In this document: positions 17,116 to 25,352 of the stretch, piece after piece | Numbering within the stretch: position 1 is the first letter of the stretch | Layout: each line of letters opens with the position of its first letter | From: Gammaproteobacteria bacterium RIFCSPHIGHO2_12_FULL_37_14 | GTDB lineage: Bacteria > Pseudomonadota > Gammaproteobacteria > DSM-16500 | Assembly (NCBI GenBank): GCA_001801485.1 | Contig: MGXV01000008.1 | Location: 6,918 to 35,651 of the forward strand | Direction of reading: 5' to 3' | DNA: 28,734 nucleotides | Made by a program: the position numbers and the translations under genes | The notes under the pieces: generated by a model | Told to the model about the DNA's origin: nothing | Seen by the model: the letters and a program-made list of their open reading frames with translations, nothing else | Databases searched by the model: none

Positions 17116-17409
17116 ATGAAGATCATGGTTATAGATGCAACCACAAAACGACCTCTTGTTAATACTAAGCTTCAGTTACAGATAAGGGGTAAGGAAAGTG
17201 GTTTTGTCACTGTAACAACAGATCAAAGTGGCGCTGTTCAATTAGATGATAAATACAGAGGTCATCAGGTCTGCGCATTATTTAATGGCACACAAGGTGC
17301 TTGGGTGGCTGCTAATGAGGGAACGACACTTAGCCTAACAGCTAAGACGACAGCACAAGGAAGTAAGGAGAAAAATAAAGAAGAGAAAAATAAAGAAACA
17401 TGGAAGTAA
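17116..17409 (+). CDS. small beta-sandwich-like hypothetical protein
   Basis: I do not recognise the family with certainty. The 97-residue protein begins MKIMVIDATTKRPLVNTKLQ and continues with alternating short strands (FVTVTTDQSGAVQL, CALFNGTQGAW), the pattern of a carboxypeptidase-regulatory or transthyretin-like domain in which a modification such as added sugar or lipid is often suggested. The tail is a charged repeat (KEKNKEEKNKE). No signal peptide is present. The ribosome site GGAG lies about eight bases before the ATG, and TATACT at 17080-17085 could be a -10 box. It ends at the shared terminator with the minus-strand gene to its right. Confidence 0.6.
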   Translation: MKIMVIDATTKRPLVNTKLQLQIRGKESGFVTVTTDQSGAVQLDDKYRGHQVCALFNGTQGAWVAANEGTTLSLTAKTTAQGSKEKNKEEKNKETWK

Positions 17410-17427
17410 AATGAAGTAAAATTATCG

Positions 17428-17468
17428 CACCCTTTTCTAAAAATTTTTGGAAAAGGGTGTTATTTTTT
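17428..17468. terminator. rho-independent terminator between convergent genes
   Basis: CACCCTTTTC (17428-17437) pairs perfectly with GAAAAGGGTG (17450-17459) around a 12-base loop and is followed by TTATTTTTT on the plus strand. On the minus strand the following bases are less T-rich, so it should end the small plus-strand gene well and the membrane-protein gene only in part. The stop codon of the minus-strand gene begins at 17462, right at the hairpin edge. Confidence 0.8.
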
Positions 17469-18839
17469 GAAGAATGATTTATTTGTAGATTCTGGGGCGG
17501 GTTCTTGTTTTGGTTGTTCCATTACTGCAATTGCTAGTTTACGAGCATCATCCTTTAATCGATCGACTCTTTCTGAATTTTCCACGTGGTGTATATATTC
17601 CATCTTTTTGACGATATTTTCAATTTGTTGAATAAATGTCGATTTATTTACATCCGTGAAGAGATTTTTCTTAGCCTGAGTAATTTGGTTGTCTAATTCA
17701 TCTAGTAATTGTTTTTTATCTCCAGTTAATGCATTTAATGAATTTTTCTTTTCTTGTTGTTTGACCTCTGGGCAAAGTGCAAGAAGTTTTTTACAAGCAC
17801 CTATTAATTTTGGATCCGATGGAGGATGTGTAAACTGATTGGATATGGTTGCATCACTACCATGGACGTGACCGTGTTCACCATGTTTAGGCTCTGACTT
17901 TGGTTTGTTGAGGATGGTTTGAACATTTTCCGAGGTGAGGCGGGATAATTTATTATTGAGTTTAATACGATCATAAATTTCACTGGCTGATTTTTCTCTA
18001 AAAGGATCAAATAATGGCTTATTCCGAATTTTTTGACTGATGAAATTTGCAAATCGCATCCCATTTCTAATAGGATCGAGCAGGCCATAAACAGCAGTGG
18101 AGAATAATATTACGATACCAGCAGGGGGGAAAACAAATAATAGGCCAGCACCCAGTAGGGCGACGCCACTTTGGGCTAATGCATGGGAGCTATTTGCTAT
18201 TTTTTCATTATATTTTGTTTGCTTATTAACTAATTCAGTCAGCTCTTGAAGATCTTTTGCTGATTGGAGAGCAATAGTTGTCGATAATTTAGTATTTGCG
18301 TCTGGCGCCATATTTTGCCAAGTTTTGATGCGTTGCTCTAATCGATGAATTGCTGAATTTAAATCCTCGTTTTTTTCATCTCTTTTTTCTTTCTTAACGT
18401 AGCGATCATATAAATGTTTGCTTAGTCTTAGACCATTTTCAATAAGCGATTTTGCAGCGGAAGCAGTAAATAAAATGGGGGCTGCAATATAAACAAGCCC
18501 GGCAGCTACAACAGCAGCAGTTGTGGCTAAAATAATACTCCCAATGGTTTGGCCAATGTTGACACCTCTCTGCAATTTATCTTCGGAAGTGGCAGTAGCA
18601 TTTCTGATGATACTGTAAATACCAATGGGTAATAGTGCGACACTTAAAACCAATCCAATCCATCCTAGGTTGCCGGAAATACGTAGAAAATCAATTTTTT
18701 CTCGAATGGCATATGCCCACCATGGAGCGAGGCTTTCTTTGAGTGCTAATGTAGCTGCTCTTTCGATTTTCCAATAAAGCATTTCTATCCACTCAAACAA
18801 CCTTGTCGCTCGATGTTTATTTTCTTTGTTTTCTGCCAT
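17460..18839 (-). CDS. large membrane-associated hypothetical protein, effector-like
   Basis: No family is recognised. The 459-residue protein has hydrophobic segments at about 56-78, 97-128 and 222-254, the last two strongly Ala/Gly rich, separated by a charged, probably coiled region (150-215). The C-terminal third is soluble and helical, with a His-rich patch at 319-326 (KHGEHGHVHG) and the tail EPAPESTNKSFFKK. Hydrophobic pairs with long coiled stretches and a Glu-containing tail recall membrane-targeted Dot/Icm effectors, but this is a resemblance only. I chose the ATG at 18839 (MAENKENKHR) because the further N-terminal part in the same frame is hydrophobic, AT-rich and lacks a ribosome site. 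The gene converges on the small beta protein. Confidence 0.7.
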   Translation of the reverse strand: MAENKENKHRATRLFEWIEMLYWKIERAATLALKESLAPWWAYAIREKIDFLRISGNLGWIGLVLSVALLPIGIYSIIRNATATSEDKLQRGVNIGQTIGSIILATTAAVVAAGLVYIAAPILFTASAAKSLIENGLRLSKHLYDRYVKKEKRDEKNEDLNSAIHRLEQRIKTWQNMAPDANTKLSTTIALQSAKDLQELTELVNKQTKYNEKIANSSHALAQSGVALLGAGLLFVFPPAGIVILFSTAVYGLLDPIRNGMRFANFISQKIRNKPLFDPFREKSASEIYDRIKLNNKLSRLTSENVQTILNKPKSEPKHGEHGHVHGSDATISNQFTHPPSDPKLIGACKKLLALCPEVKQQEKKNSLNALTGDKKQLLDELDNQITQAKKNLFTDVNKSTFIQQIENIVKKMEYIHHVENSERVDRLKDDARKLAIAVMEQPKQEPAPESTNKSFFKK

Positions 18840-19107
18840 ATTAAAGGATCCAAAATAAGTGAGTATTCTTATACAGTATAATAGCGAGAAATCAAAATGG
18901 ATGATTATTGTCAAAATAAACATAGGAAGCAGAGGGAACAAAATTAATCTATATATTTGATTTTTATGATAAATTTTTAAAAACTATCAAACGATAAAGA
19001 GATAAAAAGCGTGATAGTGAAAAGTCATCATACGGGATCTACATTGCAAGAATATGTATTTCAAGAGATACTGATAAAATTGTTGATATAAATCGAAAAA
19101 TATATAT

Positions 19108-20226
19108 ATGCCTATTGAAGAAGTCGTCACGTATAACCCTGATACTCGGCAATTAATTTGCCAAGGCGATTGGGATCTTGCCCATTTTCCACATTTAAAA
19201 AAATCATTAGCTGCTCTCTCTTGGCCTGAGTCAGGAAAAATAGTAGTGGATGGTAAAGCCATTCAAAAAATGGATAGTTCAGGCGCCTGGTTGTTGGTTG
19301 CTCGACAAACAGAACTAAAAAAGAATGGTGTTGAAATTCAATTGCAAAATTTTTCAGAAGGTCAACAAACATTACTGAGCATGATTCAAAAACGATCGAA
19401 GGGTAAATTCACTCTTCCCAAATTACCAACATTATCTTCATTAGCCACTCTTGGTAAAGATACTGTCCAACGATTAAATGATTTTTATGCTTATTTAAAT
19501 TTTATTGGTAGTTTATGTGTCGAATCGCTACGTTTAATTCGTCATCCTATTCATTGGCGTTTGGAATCAATCGCAAGTGTTATTTACAGAAATGGTTACC
19601 AAGCTTTACCCATCATTGCATTATTATCATTTATGATTGGTGTGGTGATTACTTATCAGTTGGGATTGCAATTACGCAATTACGGCGCAAATATTTATAT
19701 TATCGATTTGTTAGGTCTTTCTATACTACGCGAGTTTTCTCCTTTGCTGACAGCGATTATGGTTGCAGGTCGTACGGGATCATCATTTACTGCTCAATTA
19801 GGTATGATGACAATCAATCAAGAAATCGATGCGCTTAACACAATGGGCGTGACACCTGCTGAATTATTAATTTTACCAAGAATAATCGGCCTTTTTATTT
19901 CTCTACCTTTACTGACTATGTGGGGAGATATTTTTGGTGTAATGGGTGGGATGGTGATGGCAAACAGCATGCTCGATATTACTTGGCATGATTTTTTGAC
20001 GCGTTTCCCTAATGTTATTCCTTTGAGATCATTTATTATTGGTATTGGGAAGGCACCGGTATTTGCACTGATCATCGCAAGTATTGGTTGTTTTCAAGGT
20101 GTTTCTGTTGAAAGAAATGCAGACAGCGTTGGAAAAAATACAACTCGTAGCGTCGTATTAGCTATATTTTTTATTATTGTGGTGGATGCAATTTTCTCAA
20201 TTATTTTTAGTAAATTAAAATTATGA
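19108..20226 (+). CDS. MlaE-family lipid ABC transporter permease with fused STAS domain
   Basis: The 372-residue protein combines two units. Residues about 1-95 are a STAS domain (MlaB-like; KIVVDGKAIQKMDSSGAWLL holds the DSSG turn), and residues about 135-372 are an MlaE permease (ALPIIALLSFMIGVVITYQL, LREFSPLLTAIMVAGRTGSS, TINQEIDALNTMGVTPAELL as the coupling helix). In E. coli MlaB and MlaE are separate proteins; the fused form is known in Pseudomonas and other proteobacteria. The complex moves glycerophospholipids between the membranes. The ribosome site before the ATG is weak. The stop overlaps the ATPase gene by four bases. The 18840-19107 interval to the left holds divergent promoters, and I see no gene in it. 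Confidence 0.92.
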   Translation: MPIEEVVTYNPDTRQLICQGDWDLAHFPHLKKSLAALSWPESGKIVVDGKAIQKMDSSGAWLLVARQTELKKNGVEIQLQNFSEGQQTLLSMIQKRSKGKFTLPKLPTLSSLATLGKDTVQRLNDFYAYLNFIGSLCVESLRLIRHPIHWRLESIASVIYRNGYQALPIIALLSFMIGVVITYQLGLQLRNYGANIYIIDLLGLSILREFSPLLTAIMVAGRTGSSFTAQLGMMTINQEIDALNTMGVTPAELLILPRIIGLFISLPLLTMWGDIFGVMGGMVMANSMLDITWHDFLTRFPNVIPLRSFIIGIGKAPVFALIIASIGCFQGVSVERNADSVGKNTTRSVVLAIFFIIVVDAIFSIIFSKLKL

Positions 20227-21002
20227 CAAAATCAGCTTCCATTATAGAGATTAAAAATTTGAGCACCTACCTCGGCGGTAACTACGTGCACAAAAATCTC
20301 AATCTATCGATTAAACGTGGTGAAATTTTAGGAATAGTAGGTGGTAGTGGCTCAGGAAAAACAACTTTATTATACGAAATATTAGGATTAATCAAACCTG
20401 TATCAGGTACAATAAATATTTTTAATCATGAATTAACCTCAGCTTCGCCTGAAGACTTATTAGCAATACAAAAACGATGGGGCGTTTTGTTTCAACAAAA
20501 TGCCTTATTTAGTTCATTCACATTATTAGAAAATGTTGCTTTTCCATTAGTGGAACATACTAAATTAGATGCTACTAGCATCCAAAATTTGGCATTACTA
20601 AAAATTTTAATGGCAGGTTTGCCTGTAGAGTCTGCCATTAAATACCCAGCTGAATTAAGTGGCGGTATGCAAAAAAGAGCAGGATTTGCTCGAGCAATCG
20701 TGCTGGATCCGGAATTAATTTTTCTCGATGAACCAACAGCAGGCCTTGATCCGGCTACAGCTTCTGGATTTGATGAGATGATATTAAATTTTCAAAAAGC
20801 GATGGGTTTAACAATTGTTATGATTACTCATGATTTAGACAGTTTATGGCGAATAACGAATCGCGTTGCATTTTTAGGTGAAGGAACAGTGTTGTGTGTA
20901 GATACCATGCAAAATTTGGTAAAAAATCCACATGAACTAATTCATGACTTCTTTTTAGGACCTCGAGGAAGGAATATTCAAGATCATTATGAAAAACATT
21001 AA
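20223..21002 (+). CDS. MlaF-type ABC transporter ATPase
   Basis: This is the 259-residue ATP-binding subunit of the lipid transporter. It has the Walker A GGSGSGKTTLL, Q-loop LFQQNALF, signature LSGGMQKRAGFARAI, Walker B ELIFLDEPTAGLDP and switch histidine in MITHDLDSLW. The LSGGM variant and the overall sequence agree with MlaF rather than with sugar or amino-acid importers. It starts four bases inside the permease gene and its 3' end overlaps the MlaD-type gene by 14 bases, so all three are one tightly coupled operon. Confidence 0.94.
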   Translation: MTKSASIIEIKNLSTYLGGNYVHKNLNLSIKRGEILGIVGGSGSGKTTLLYEILGLIKPVSGTINIFNHELTSASPEDLLAIQKRWGVLFQQNALFSSFTLLENVAFPLVEHTKLDATSIQNLALLKILMAGLPVESAIKYPAELSGGMQKRAGFARAIVLDPELIFLDEPTAGLDPATASGFDEMILNFQKAMGLTIVMITHDLDSLWRITNRVAFLGEGTVLCVDTMQNLVKNPHELIHDFFLGPRGRNIQDHYEKH

Positions 21003-21816
21003 CATAAGATATTCAATGATTGGTGGTGCGGTTATCGCATTATTTGCGCTTGTTGTTATGGGAATTATTTTGATATCTTCTGGTTCAAATTTTGAAAGTT
21101 ATTCAACTTATTTAGTTTACATGCAAGAATCAGTAACCGGTATTAATATTGATTCAATGGTGGAATTTAATGGTGTTGAAGTGGGTAGAGTGAAAGACAT
21201 ACAACTGAATCATCAAAATCCTAAACTTGTTAAATTGTTGTTAAGTATAAAAAGCAATACGCCCATTACCAGAGGTACGGTAGCGATGCTTGCTAGCAGA
21301 GGTATCACGGGAATTTCATATGTTGCCCTCAAAGACAGAAGCGATGATATGCAAGCTTTGAAAGTAGAACCAGGTCAGAAATATCCGATTATCAAGACGG
21401 CGCCATCCATTTTTTTGCGACTTGATGCTGCATTAAATTTATTAACGAATAATTTTCGGCAAATTAATGAATCTATCCAATCCCTGTTAGATAAAGAAAA
21501 TCTACACTCGATTAAAGTTACTTTATATAATCTTGATCAGATTACTACTAACCTTGCGAGAAATAGTCAACGTGTCAATTTAATTATAGAAAACACATCT
21601 GAAGCCAGTAAGCGATTTGCACCTTTATTACAATCTGGTGTTGGAACGATGAAACTTCTTGAAACACAAACCTTGCCTGAAGCCTATCGATTATTGCTTA
21701 ACATGGATGACATGACTCGCTCACTTGCTGAATTATCGTACGAAATAAAGCAAAATCCATCCATACTGATACGGGGTGTGGATAGAGTTACTTTAGGTCC
21801 TGGCGAAGTAAAATAA
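20989..21816 (+). CDS. MlaD-family MCE-domain lipid-binding protein
   Basis: The 275-residue protein has a single N-terminal helix (residues about 10-31), then one MCE domain at about 39-118 (YLVYMQESVTGINIDSMVEF, NGVEVGRVKDIQL, ASRGITGISYVALKD), then a helical C-terminal region with a long amphipathic stretch (LLTNNFRQINESIQSLL). MCE domains form hexameric rings that pass lipids through the periplasm. The C-terminal region is longer than in E. coli MlaD, as in Pseudomonas and mycobacterial types. No MlaC-type periplasmic carrier gene follows; a TonB-like gene does. Confidence 0.9.
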   Translation: MKNINIRYSMIGGAVIALFALVVMGIILISSGSNFESYSTYLVYMQESVTGINIDSMVEFNGVEVGRVKDIQLNHQNPKLVKLLLSIKSNTPITRGTVAMLASRGITGISYVALKDRSDDMQALKVEPGQKYPIIKTAPSIFLRLDAALNLLTNNFRQINESIQSLLDKENLHSIKVTLYNLDQITTNLARNSQRVNLIIENTSEASKRFAPLLQSGVGTMKLLETQTLPEAYRLLLNMDDMTRSLAELSYEIKQNPSILIRGVDRVTLGPGEVK

Positions 21817-21873
21817 GTGAAATGATATAATGATGATCCATACGCAAGACCTATGTATGATGGATAAGACTAA

Positions 21874-22509
21874 ATGTTAATTGGTAGACCAAATTATATT
21901 TGGATATCAGTATTCTTCCATCTGGTATTATTTTTATTATTTTTTTTTCTTGAGTTTCATCCTACTTCACCGATTGTCGTTCAAAAAGAAGAAAGTTATT
22001 ATTACTATGTTCCAGCTTACACTGCATCGATGATGACTCCGCCTGCAAAATCAAGTCACACACAAGAAAATGATAAAGTAAAATCGATTGATAAAATATA
22101 TGATTTGTCACTTATTAAAACATCCTACCAAAATCATTATCAAGCAGTAGACCTTCATCAGCTCAATCAATCAACATCAACAAATTTGCAACAAAAGTAT
22201 CAGGAAGCAATCCATTTAGTTGGCGATAAATTTTTAGATGATCCGCTACGTAAATTATTGGGTAGAGCCATCACACCGCATATTTTTTATCCTGATGTTG
22301 CTAGAGAGTTATATATGCGAGGAGTGGTATCGATTGAACTAGTTTTACATCCTGATGGCAATATTACTCATGCTCATATTGTAAAATCTAGCAGAGAGCG
22401 TATACTCGACGCCGCTGCTATCAGAGCGATTAATGATTCTTCGCCAATCAATGGTGTGGATTTATATATAAAAGAACCGCGGCACTTAGTGATTAATATT
22501 ATTTTTTGA
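21874..22509 (+). CDS. TonB C-terminal-domain protein
   Basis: The 211-residue protein has an N-terminal membrane anchor (residues about 8-27, WISVFFHLVLFLLFFFLEF), a polar linker rich in Tyr, Gln and Ser, and a C-terminal TonB-like domain from about 130: ITPHIFYPDVARELYMRGVV, SIELVLHPDGNITHAHIVKS, ILDAAAIRAIND. The linker is not Pro/Lys rich as in classical TonB, and no exbB or exbD is nearby. It lies 57 bases after the MCE gene, the place where a PqiC-like accessory lipoprotein is usual. A role in bridging the periplasm for the lipid transporter is possible but is only positional inference. Confidence 0.8.
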   Translation: MLIGRPNYIWISVFFHLVLFLLFFFLEFHPTSPIVVQKEESYYYYVPAYTASMMTPPAKSSHTQENDKVKSIDKIYDLSLIKTSYQNHYQAVDLHQLNQSTSTNLQQKYQEAIHLVGDKFLDDPLRKLLGRAITPHIFYPDVARELYMRGVVSIELVLHPDGNITHAHIVKSSRERILDAAAIRAINDSSPINGVDLYIKEPRHLVINIIF

Positions 22510-22539
22510 AACAACAATAATTTTTTTGGAGAATTTTTT

Positions 22540-22596
22540 ATGAAACCACCAAGATCCGCTTGGATTCCTAGATTTGGAAATAAATCTTCTGAATAA
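22540..22596 (+). CDS. possible 18-residue peptide
   Basis: An ATG at 22540 with a good GGAG ribosome site (22528-22531, eight bases upstream) opens MKPPRSAWIPRFGNKSSE before a stop. The peptide is basic and Pro-rich, with no membrane segment. It could be a leader peptide or a small independent product; its conservation is unknown. No start within reach continues it. Confidence 0.3.
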   Translation: MKPPRSAWIPRFGNKSSE

Positions 22597-22644
22597 TCAT
22601 ATATAGCTTATGATAGAATGGAGGTATGAATAGGAAGGTAATGC

Positions 22645-23223
22645 ATGAGCAACCTTTATGAGACATTAGGTATTCTTGCAGGGATTTTAGCATTAGTAGG
22701 TTATATTCCGTATATTTACACCACTATCCGCGGTAAAACCCGTCCAAATAAAGCAACCTGGATAATCTGGACTGTTATTGGCGGTTTGATTGCTTTCTCC
22801 TATCTATTTGAAGGAGATAAAAATACTATTTGGTTACCTCTAGGTTACTTTATTGGCCCTTTAGTTGTTGCCATCCTTTCATTTCGGTATGGCTATTCAG
22901 AATGGAGTAAACTTGATATCGCTTGTTTGGTGGTGGGTGCTATTAGTATTATTCCGTGGATAATTTCTGATAATGCTATTTTTACTTTATTGATTAATGT
23001 ATTTATTGATGCGACAGGCGCCATTCCAACGGTAGTCAAAACATATCGTGAACCTGAAACCGAAGATTTTTCTGCATGGACAATATTTTTTATTGCCAAC
23101 ACATTGGAGTTGTTGGCTATTGAGCAATGGAATCTTGCTGCTATTTATCCTATCTATTTATTCATATTAGCGGCTTCAATTGTTTTATTTATTGTAAAAG
23201 GTAAGTTAAAAAAACAGTTATAA
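22645..23223 (+). CDS. seven-helix membrane protein with two PQ-loop-like repeats (SWEET-like layout)
   Basis: The 192-residue protein has about seven transmembrane helices. The first and fifth end in similar motifs: GYIPYIYTTIRGKTRPNKATW and GAIPTVVKTYREPETEDFSAW share G-x-IP-x4-T-x-R and a W 11 residues after the Arg. That gives a three-plus-one-plus-three plan like eukaryotic SWEET sugar transporters or lysosomal PQ-loop carriers, while most bacterial relatives (SemiSWEET) have three helices. The substrate is unknown. The ribosome site AGGAAGG (22632-22638) supports the ATG at 22645. The repeat is seen; transport is inferred. Confidence 0.7.
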   Translation: MSNLYETLGILAGILALVGYIPYIYTTIRGKTRPNKATWIIWTVIGGLIAFSYLFEGDKNTIWLPLGYFIGPLVVAILSFRYGYSEWSKLDIACLVVGAISIIPWIISDNAIFTLLINVFIDATGAIPTVVKTYREPETEDFSAWTIFFIANTLELLAIEQWNLAAIYPIYLFILAASIVLFIVKGKLKKQL

Positions 23224-23313
23224 TTCCCTGTGATTTATCAGATTGATTCATCTATTGTTTACACTTACAATATTTAAACTCAATAAAATTAAGATTTAAT
23301 AAAAGGAATGTTT

Positions 23314-23919
23314 ATGAAGCTTTATTACTCAAAAGGTGCTTGCTCACTTGCCGTTCGAATTGTTGTTAATGAACTGGGTATAGCTTGTGAGTATGAATCG
23401 GTTGATTTGAAATCGAAAAAAACTGAAACTGGAAAGAATTTTTTAGATATTAACTTAAAGGGAGCGGTGCCGACGATACAAACGGATGAAGGCGAAATTC
23501 TTACAGAAAATGCTGTTATTCAGCAATATTTGGCAGACAAATATCAATCTGCTACCTTGCTGGCTCCAGTAAATGATTTTAGACGCTATCGAATTTTAGA
23601 ATGGTTAAACTATATAAGCGTTGATTTGCATAAAACAGTTGGAGCATTATTTAATGAAAAATTAACACAAGAAATGAAAGATATAATTTTTCTTCCTACC
23701 ATTAAAACTCGAATAAATTATGTTGAACATCAATTAACAGGACAATATTTAATGGGTAATGATTTTACTTTGCCGGATGCTTATTTGTATGTCATTTTAA
23801 ATTGGATGATATACTTTAAATTCGATTTAGCGGAATGGCCGAATGTGCAAAAATATTTTATCAGGCTTAAAGCTCGACCATCTATTCAAAAATCACTACA
23901 AGAAGAAGGCATGCATTAG
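23314..23919 (+). CDS. beta-class glutathione S-transferase
   Basis: The 201-residue protein starts MKLYYSKGACSLAVRIVVNE. Cys10 is the conserved cysteine of bacterial beta-class GSTs, which bind glutathione through it. The cis-proline segment GAVPTIQ and the ENAVIQQYLADKY segment complete the thioredoxin-like half. The C-terminal half is helical and contains the N-capping motif region MGNDFTLPDAYLYVILNWM. Such enzymes detoxify electrophiles or act as glutaredoxins. I chose the ATG at 23314 because AAAAGGA (23301-23307) is then six bases away and the protein matches the family start; the ATG at 23308 would abut it. Confidence 0.9.
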   Translation: MKLYYSKGACSLAVRIVVNELGIACEYESVDLKSKKTETGKNFLDINLKGAVPTIQTDEGEILTENAVIQQYLADKYQSATLLAPVNDFRRYRILEWLNYISVDLHKTVGALFNEKLTQEMKDIIFLPTIKTRINYVEHQLTGQYLMGNDFTLPDAYLYVILNWMIYFKFDLAEWPNVQKYFIRLKARPSIQKSLQEEGMH

Positions 23920-23941
23920 GAATATTAGCAAACCATGTAAT

Positions 23942-25240
23942 TTATTCTTGTTCATTAGAAATTTGCTTTTTCTTGGCAGATTTTGCTCGCTCAAGTAACT
24001 CGACGTCAATGTAGCGATCAGTGATGGCACCCGAGCTATGGCCAGCATCATCGCGTACATGTTCTCTTGGTCGTACTTTTACATCTTCTGAAATTCCGGT
24101 GTGTCTTAACCAATGTACCGTTGCTTCACGTAAGGAATCAGCTTCTAGTTGATCACCTGCAGTTTCTAATTGATGTGCTGCTTGATCAAAATAGGTTTGA
24201 ATTAATTGTCGAATGGGTCTTTCACTAGTAATTGGACGATTAATATTTTTAGCATGGGCAATGAGTGGAGTTTTTTCGTTAATTGCAGGGTAGGGTGGAA
24301 GATTGAGATAATTTTCTCGATAATATTTTAATGCATTTAACATGGCATTACTGACGGCAATTTGTCGAGCTTTATTACCTTTTCCAATTGTTCTGAACCA
24401 CCAGTTACCTTCTGAATCTTTAAAAAAATCACCCATGCTTGGATTCCAGCGTTGGCTGGATACAAGTTCAGAAATTCGTAAATACATGCCATATAAGCAG
24501 GAAAGAATAAAAACGGTACGTTCGTGTTGGCGATCATTTTTGGCGTGTTCTTTGGCAAGTGCAATAACGGTTTGCCATTGTTTATCAGAAAGACGACGAA
24601 TAGTTTGTATGCTTGCATCTCTGCGAATAAATTTACTTTTTTGTCGAATGAGCAAAATGGGGTTGATGTCAGTGACTTCCTCCTGCAATAAATAATTATA
24701 AAAGCTACTTAAAATTCCAAACATGACTTTTAATGCTTGTTGTGAGAATTGATAATTTTCTTTGAGAGGCCGAATTCCAATTTTATGATCTTTTTTACTA
24801 ACATGTACGTCGAAAGGTTTCCAGATAGGATTAGGCTTTTTTTTGCCATTTACGAATTTAAATCGCGCAACTGTTTTTAAACCAATCCAGCGCTTAGGTG
24901 GTTTCAAGCAGAATTCAATAAATGCCTCAATGTCGTCGCGTTTATGCGTAGATAATGATTGATCACGGACAAACCAACTCCATTGCAATAATCGCTCTAG
25001 ATCTCGACGATAAGCACCAAACGTATCATTGCTGCCACGATAGCTGTACAAAAAATTGAGTACTAATTGGTAATCTTTAACAGCGTATGGTCGCAGAATA
25101 ATTTTTGTGTCGCTAAAACAATGGTTTAACCATTGTTGAATAACTGCATGTGGATTACTATCAGCATAAATTAATTTATATTGATCGATCACTTCATGCA
25201 TGGTATCAAAAACAGGTATAGGTATATATTTACTTATCAT
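23942..25240 (-). CDS. tyrosine recombinase / phage-type integrase
   Basis: The 432-residue protein has an N-terminal arm and SAM-like core-binding domain, then a catalytic domain with the full residue set: R255 in YLRISELV, the beta-hairpin lysine in GKGNKAR (K287 or K290), H376 and R379 in HWLRHTG, H401 in DAGHSSGAI, and the nucleophile Y410 in TDRYID. It should cut and rejoin DNA through a 3'-phosphotyrosine link. No excisionase, phage gene or tRNA lies beside it, and I see no attachment-site repeat. It could be a relic of an integrated element or a resident recombinase. The gene is transcribed opposite to its neighbours. Confidence 0.92.
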   Translation of the reverse strand: MISKYIPIPVFDTMHEVIDQYKLIYADSNPHAVIQQWLNHCFSDTKIILRPYAVKDYQLVLNFLYSYRGSNDTFGAYRRDLERLLQWSWFVRDQSLSTHKRDDIEAFIEFCLKPPKRWIGLKTVARFKFVNGKKKPNPIWKPFDVHVSKKDHKIGIRPLKENYQFSQQALKVMFGILSSFYNYLLQEEVTDINPILLIRQKSKFIRRDASIQTIRRLSDKQWQTVIALAKEHAKNDRQHERTVFILSCLYGMYLRISELVSSQRWNPSMGDFFKDSEGNWWFRTIGKGNKARQIAVSNAMLNALKYYRENYLNLPPYPAINEKTPLIAHAKNINRPITSERPIRQLIQTYFDQAAHQLETAGDQLEADSLREATVHWLRHTGISEDVKVRPREHVRDDAGHSSGAITDRYIDVELLERAKSAKKKQISNEQE

Positions 25241-25318
25241 TCATTTATATCCCTAAGATTATCATTTTAATCATTCGTTTTGGCGTTCTAGGAAACTTCA
25301 AGCGCGATCTAACCGATA

Positions 25319-25347
25319 TTGTATACAGTTAAGAAATCGTTTAAAAT
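25319..25347 (+). promoter_or_regulatory. candidate promoter of the small lipoprotein gene
   Basis: TTGTAT (25319-25324) and TAAAAT (25342-25347) are separated by 17 bases. The predicted start of transcription near 25354 coincides with the ATG at 25353, and no ribosome site precedes that ATG, so the message may be leaderless, as proposed for higB. Boxes are seen; activity is not shown. Confidence 0.4.
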
Positions 25348-25352
25348 AAACT

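Noticed and set aside
18840..18941. Extended N-terminus of the minus-strand membrane protein (start at 18941)
   Set aside because: The extra residues look like translated AT-rich intergenic DNA and no ribosome site precedes them.
22626..22661. An 11-codon frame starting MNRKVM just before the SWEET-like gene
   Set aside because: Its purine run abuts the ATG and the frame overlaps a better start at 22645.
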